Assembly: GCA_016490735.1 (NCBI GenBank)
Contig: JAEMWC010001421.1
Span: 23,501 to 87,500, forward strand
DNA from: Pachyseris speciosa
Lineage: Eukaryota; Cnidaria; Anthozoa; Scleractinia; Pachyseridae
Direction: 5' to 3'
Length of the DNA stretch: 64,000 bases
The notes under the pieces are model-generated. The model searched no databases. It had not been told where the DNA came from and saw nothing but the letters and a program-made list of their open reading frames with translations. This document shows, one piece after another, positions 60,007 to 64,000 of this stretch (within the stretch, counting starts at the first letter, position 1; each line of letters starts with the position of its first letter). A program made the position numbers and the translations under genes.

Positions 60007-60364
60007 TGTGCGCTTTCCTTTTTCACGGAAACCCGGTTGTTCCGGTGGTAGATCAAATGGAACAGACTTTTCTACTGGAAATTTTTTCTAACAAAAAGGA
60101 ATACTTTGTGAGGTATTCCTCTTTTCTCGTTTTTACCGGAATGATCGAACAATCCTGTACCATTTGTAGCGTCCCACTAGTTCCATGCTCCTTGATGAAT
60201 TAATGCGCGGTTTGGTGCTGCTTTGCTTAATACCCAGTCTCTTAAGGAGTGACTCAGTGCAAAAGAAACACGCTCGTCTCGTTTCATTTTGATAGAGGAA
60301 ATTTTGCTCTATTCTTTTGACAGAAATTCTCCCCGGTTTTTTTCATTCAAATGGAAAGCGCCCA
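60007..60364. mobile_element. Probable MITE, GGGCGCTTTCC-type ends
   Basis: It starts TGTGCGCTTTCC and ends GGAAAGCGCCCA, with CGGAA/TTCCGG words inside, including CCCGGTTGTTCCGGTGG. Length 358 bp. Ends are imperfect inverted repeats of about 12 bp. Confidence 0.5.
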
Positions 60365-61262
60365 ATGTCTAATTGGGAGGGCAGTATCAGGTGATAGGGT
60401 CCATCCGTACAGTCATATCTTGTACTTTTCTAAAGAGAAATTGGCGAGCTGTTAAAATGGAAAGGCCACTTTTATCGACTAAAAAACAACAAAACACAAC
60501 ACAAAACAAAAGTCTCCATTTTGTCTCCGTCCGGTGGCTATCGTTGCGATAGCTTTCTCGTGGAATATAGAGATCGTTAATAGCTTCCCGGGCACTCTAT
60601 TTCGTTCACTGAGAACATCAATCGTCCGAGGATGTCTGTTGGCCGACAACCTTTCAACTCAAACATGCATATCAGGGAAGTAATAACACTCCCTTGCTTA
60701 TGATCCATTCCCTTGAATAATGCCGGTGAGGTAATGAAAGGCAACTAATGCTTTTGTTCAACCGCTTCCAGCTCATTATTCAGCGGAAAAGTATTTGAGT
60801 TGCACGTTACAGAGAGAATAATTGGCTGGAAATTGGCAAAATAATTGGCTAAATCGTGTTAGACAGGCAAAACTACAAAATGAAAAAGAATGAAGAAAAA
60901 AAAAAAAAAAGAAAAGAGAGAAAAATCGGTTTCACCAGAGTCGTCTCGAAAATTTATGCCGGGAGACCACGGTAATTAATACAAAAGTAGATTATCTCGC
61001 CTTATGGTAACCAAATAAATGACCTCTGCAGTCTATTCTGGTCTAATCTAGGTTTCGGTGTTGGTCTTAACTCAAACAGTATGTCTACATTTCAATCACA
61101 TCTGCAATTCTAACAGAGACAATTTACGGCTTTTCAAATGCATTAAGGTTAGTGGTTCAACAGCACACTGGAAAGATGAGATGCAACGAGAGTAGAAAAA
61201 CAGAAACATTAAAGCTTCTCACACTCATTTGCGCTTCCCTTTGTGAAAATAGAGTGAGTATG
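60365..61262. other. Non-coding stretch
   Basis: No exon is supported. An A-rich run lies at about 60894-60928. Confidence 0.4.
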
Positions 61263-61606
61263 GTTGTTTACCGTTTACCACAAATTCCCGAAAATCCCCG
61301 GTTTGGGATGTAAATGGTAAACTTTTTTTTTGGTTCGTTCCACAGGAAAATTCCAGCGCGGGACAAACGGAAATTCTGTAAAGGTAGTCCTGTTTTCCCT
61401 GTTGGGACGTTCCCAATGGAAATTCGTTTACCGTTTACAACTTTCTCATGTTTCGTACTAGCTTCAGGCCTCTTGCATGTTGTAACTAGAATCCAGTTTA
61501 GCGCGGCGCAACAATCCGAAATTGGTTAAGAACGCGTACCGTTCTTTCCAAAAGAAAATTTAAAACCAAACCTTCCGGAAATTGTTTTTGGTAAACAATC
61601 TATGTA
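61263..61606. mobile_element. Element Z, intact copy
   Basis: It begins GGTTGTTTACCGTTTACC and ends GGAAATTGTTTTTGGTAAAC near 61600; GTTTACC words recur near both ends and internally. It matches, inverted, the split copy at 21890-22186 plus 25573-25612, which defines its limits. Confidence 0.7.
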
Positions 61607-61926
61607 ACGGACCTGGTCTATCAACAGAAAATCAGGAGCCATCGTGCGCTCAAAAGAGTTAGATACATGGAAAGTTACTGCTGCGAATCAGCAGCGGTAC
61701 ATCTGTTTCTCGCCTGCGAGAGTTAAACTTGAAAATTCATGTTAACACATTTGAATAGTTATCTTCGAAAATAAAAGCGCAAAATAAGTATTCTACCGAC
61801 ATTTCTACACTGATCGCTGCAAAGGCGCTCACCTAATGTTATTTTGTAATCCCGATTGCTCATGTTAGACGACTTGTTAGAAGACCACACAAGCCTGTTG
61901 ACTATGCGCACTTCAAACACAGGTAC

Positions 61927-62100
61927 CGATCAACCAGGTCCACTCGCCACCAGCTGGACTGTCTTCCAAAGTACGTGAACAATTCCCATGATTAAAATCA
62001 GGGACAGAATTCCCATCCACTGCTTTAGCTGATGTACCATTGGTGTAATTGTCACTGTAGGTGGAAGATTGTTCTGTGACCTTGCCAGCAGCGATGTTTT
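61927..62100 (-). CDS. Exon: N-terminal part of F-type lectin domain
   Basis: This 174-nt minus-strand exon has an acceptor GCTAACAG above 62100 and a donor GATCG/GTACCT below 61927. It encodes NIAAGKVTEQSSTYS, then SAKAVDGN, DFNHGNCSRT and, in another frame, WWRVDLVDR. The Cys and the WWRVDL strand are typical of F-type lectins. One base is missing between the two parts (near 61945-61960). A matching C-terminal exon was not found before the next N-terminal exon at 46545, so this domain may be incomplete. Confidence 0.75.
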
Positions 62101-62125
62101 CTGTTAGCAATCCAAAGAGCATCAT

Positions 62126-62152
62126 TTCAATTCAATTCAATTCAATTCAATT
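62126..62152. repeat. (AATTC)n tail repeat
   Basis: Five AATTC units then TTTTATTTC; on the minus strand this reads GAAATAAAATTGAATTGAAT, the tail of the retroelement described next. Confidence 0.85.
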
Positions 62153-62760
62153 TTATTTCAACTCATTTACAAGTGGATAATTTTGGTGGACTGGGCCGCA
62201 AATAGCTTTACAGCTAATCGAGGCGGACCTAGCCTGCAGTGCAGGCGTATTTCGGGCGCGCGAGTACACATTTTCGTATTGGCCGCCATCTTGGATTTGT
62301 GGAGGGTTGGGGCGAGGAAAAATTTGCCGAGGGAGTAGCCCTATGCCCCAACCCTCTGCCACTTCGCCTTCTGTCCCAACCCTCTACCGGTCAAGCAACA
62401 ATCCAAGATGGCGACATCGAAAACCTCGTCTGTCGTTCTGTTACAAAATAATGCCTGCACTGCAGGCTAAGGCGGACCAGTCCTTATATATTACTATTAT
62501 AAATATTAATATTATTACTTGTTCGTCTTACGATTACATTAAACAGACTCAAAAATCGCTTAACAACATGTAAATATTACTGTCTAGGTAAAATCCAAAG
62601 GGGAAAGTTAGAGACTAAAACTTGACTCCAGTCGGAAATTTAATTTTTCATCCTGTTAATTAAGGTATCTATCTCGACATATGAGTTTTCAGATTCTACT
62701 ATTTCAGTTAGCTTTGTTCTTATAGTTTTTTTAATGAATATATATGAAATAACTGATTTG
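62153..62760 (-). mobile_element. Retroelement 3' end, minus orientation, split by a MITE
   Basis: Ahead of the AATTG tail the minus strand reads GATTAGCTGTAAAGCTATTT, GCGGCCCAGTCCACC and TTGTAAATGAGTTGAAATAA. This looks like a LINE or SINE 3' untranslated end. The part right of the MITE (62479-62760) has no reverse transcriptase I recognise, so the left limit of the element is known but the right is not. Confidence 0.5.
62230..62469. mobile_element. 240-bp MITE with perfect 9-bp target duplication
   Basis: It begins TAGCCTGCAGTGCAGGC and ends with the exact complement GCCTGCACTGCAGGCTA; the ends are themselves palindromic (GCCTGCAGTGCAGGC). AGGCGGACC lies at both 62221-62229 and 62470-62478. 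A 9-bp duplication is typical of Mutator-like elements. Inside are ATCTTGGATTTG / AATCCAAGATGG inverted words. Confidence 0.85.
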
Positions 62761-63423
62761 TTTACTGTACACGGCAAAACAGTGAAGCATGCAATTTAAA
62801 GAAGCAAAACTGATTATACGGGCTAAAACGAATACATTGCCGTTTTGTATTGATTTACGCGCCAAATTTTCGTGTGTTTCTCTAACCAAGAGCAAGAAAG
62901 GCGTAAATTTCTTTCTACAATCCCTGGCCGGTAAAGGAATGAAAAGCTTATTGTAGAAGCCACGACAACATCTACAACCTTGACATAACAAACCCACTCC
63001 AGCAACCTGGTGACCTTACACGTATGTTTTTAATCAGATCGATCTTGTCCAGGACTTTTATTTTCCATTGCTCTTCTGAAACATAGCTTTCGACTTTTTA
63101 AAACAAAATTAACTTACTTAAAATGCCTTGAATTGTTCATGAAATATTGCAGAAATACAATATTTTCATTTAATACCTCTTACATTTTCAATTTTATCAA
63201 AGTCCCTGGTGGATTAATTGAGTAGTGTTTCCTTACTAACTGGGGACCATAATAATTCCCATGGTTCTTTGACATTACTCCCTTAAATGAGATTATTCGC
63301 CATTCGACGACACTGAACAAAACATCAGCGCACAGTCATAAAAAGTATTCAAAACGATGAGATAAATTGTTAAAAGCAGTTTTGATTGGAAATAATCACA
63401 TAAAAGCATTATTGTTGTTTTAC

Positions 63424-63571
63424 CTGGTTTTTGCTTCACTCCAAACACCTCCACTCTCATGCAGGCCATACCATGGCTGGCTCTCCTCAAAAATCGCAAC
63501 CACCTTGTTAAGACTCCATGGTATATAAAATTCTTATTTGCTGTGGCGCTGTCGACATTTCCCTTGAGAAC
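63424..63571 (-). CDS. Exon: C-terminal part of F5/8 type C (discoidin) domain
   Basis: This 148-nt minus-strand exon has an acceptor CGAATTTCAG above 63571 and a donor AACCAG/GTAAAA below 63424. It encodes VLKGNVDSATANKNF, LTRWLRFLRR and CMRVEVFGVKQ. The V.KGN.D opening and the MRVEV(Y/F)G closing strand are discoidin landmarks. The frame is open. It joins in phase 0 to the exon at 63774 across a 202-bp intron. Same length and phase as 5752-5899. Confidence 0.8.
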
Positions 63572-63773
63572 CTGAAATTCGGAAAAAAATGATAAATTAC
63601 AAACTATGATCGACAACAACATATGCATACAAATGTACAAGCCGTCTTCCAAGTAGTTGTATATTGTTTTTAACCACCCTTTTAGTAAAGAAGATATCTC
63701 TCAAACGCATCTCGTATTTTTTATACTACGTGATTAAAATAGTGTCTATATCCACACTACTCCAACAGCTCAC

Positions 63774-64000
63774 CTCAACTTGTCCCCCGTCCTTATAATC
63801 TATCCACGTTTTCCATCTCTGGATGTTTGTAATGTGTATGTCTCCACCCACTCATCTTCTTTAGCAATCCCCTGAGTGGACACAGCACAGATGATGTGAA
63901 GTGTCTGCAGATCAATCTGTAGATATGGATTACTGTCATTTGTGGATGCACACCATGATGATCCAGCTGCATAGTTCAATCGGCCATTCTTGGCTGGTGT
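63774..64000 (-). CDS. Partial exon: N-terminal part of F5/8 type C (discoidin) domain
   Basis: The minus-strand exon runs off the right edge; its donor is GTTGAG/GTGAGC below 63774. It encodes NGRLNYAAGSSWCAS, NPYLQIDLQTLHIICAVSTQG, EWVETYTLQTSRDGK and then, shifted by one base, TWIDYKDGGQVE. FLQIDL-like, VSTQG and Y.L..S.DG..W are the standard discoidin signature. The shift is in a run of four A (plus TTTT at 63809-63812) where five would keep the frame. It is the upstream partner of 63424-63571. Confidence 0.8.

Overview
The window is eukaryotic and looks like a marine cnidarian, most likely a stony coral. It is AT-rich, has small exons with GT-AG borders, and is crowded with transposable elements. 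The host coding sequence consists of F5/8 type C (discoidin) and F-type lectin (fucolectin) exons, a family expanded in corals and anemones. The phylum call is inference; there is no rRNA or mitochondrial marker here.

Host gene. Seven exons lie on the minus strand over 58 kb and read from the right edge leftwards: a discoidin domain split over two exons (63774-64000 and 63424-63571), an F-type lectin start exon (61927-62100), a second F-type lectin start exon (46336-46545), an F-type lectin end exon (44465-44634), and a second discoidin domain split over 26141-26451 and 5752-5899. They fit one large modular lectin or adhesion-like gene, or a tandem group of such genes, whose 5' end lies beyond 64000. 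Four of the seven exons carry a one-base frameshift, so this is either a decaying locus or sequence with indel errors.

The rest is mostly nested repeats. 1-5750: two inverted-repeat MITEs and a Penelope/hammerhead-like motif. 6019-15396: a decayed L1/Tx1-like LINE (LINE-A) interrupted by a tRNA-derived SINE and by a nearly full-length second LINE (LINE-B), each with a target-site duplication. 15700-16090: two copies of another tRNA-derived SINE. 20330-25612: a TA-flanked element, a CR1-like LINE tail, and a three-level nest (element Z split by element Y, which is split by a 1.5-kb element). 27400-34630: an inverted, longer copy of Y, split by a MITE and by a 4.5-kb element carrying a RecQ-like helicase fragment, a CR1 tail and two opposed SINEs. 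35815-41222: a fold-back structure holding a 3.3-kb terminal-inverted-repeat element. 46619-47650: a four-unit tandem array with alternating unit types. 48590-53200: GC-run minisatellites and MITEs. 54500-59080: a decayed minus-strand coding region with a P-element-like transposase, CCHC zinc knuckles and a YqaJ-type nuclease domain. 60000-62760: three MITEs, one with a perfect 9-bp duplication.

No intact autonomous transposon was found. The transposon proteins are all broken by stops or frameshifts. No tRNA, rRNA or CRISPR array was seen; the tRNA-like stretches are SINE heads.
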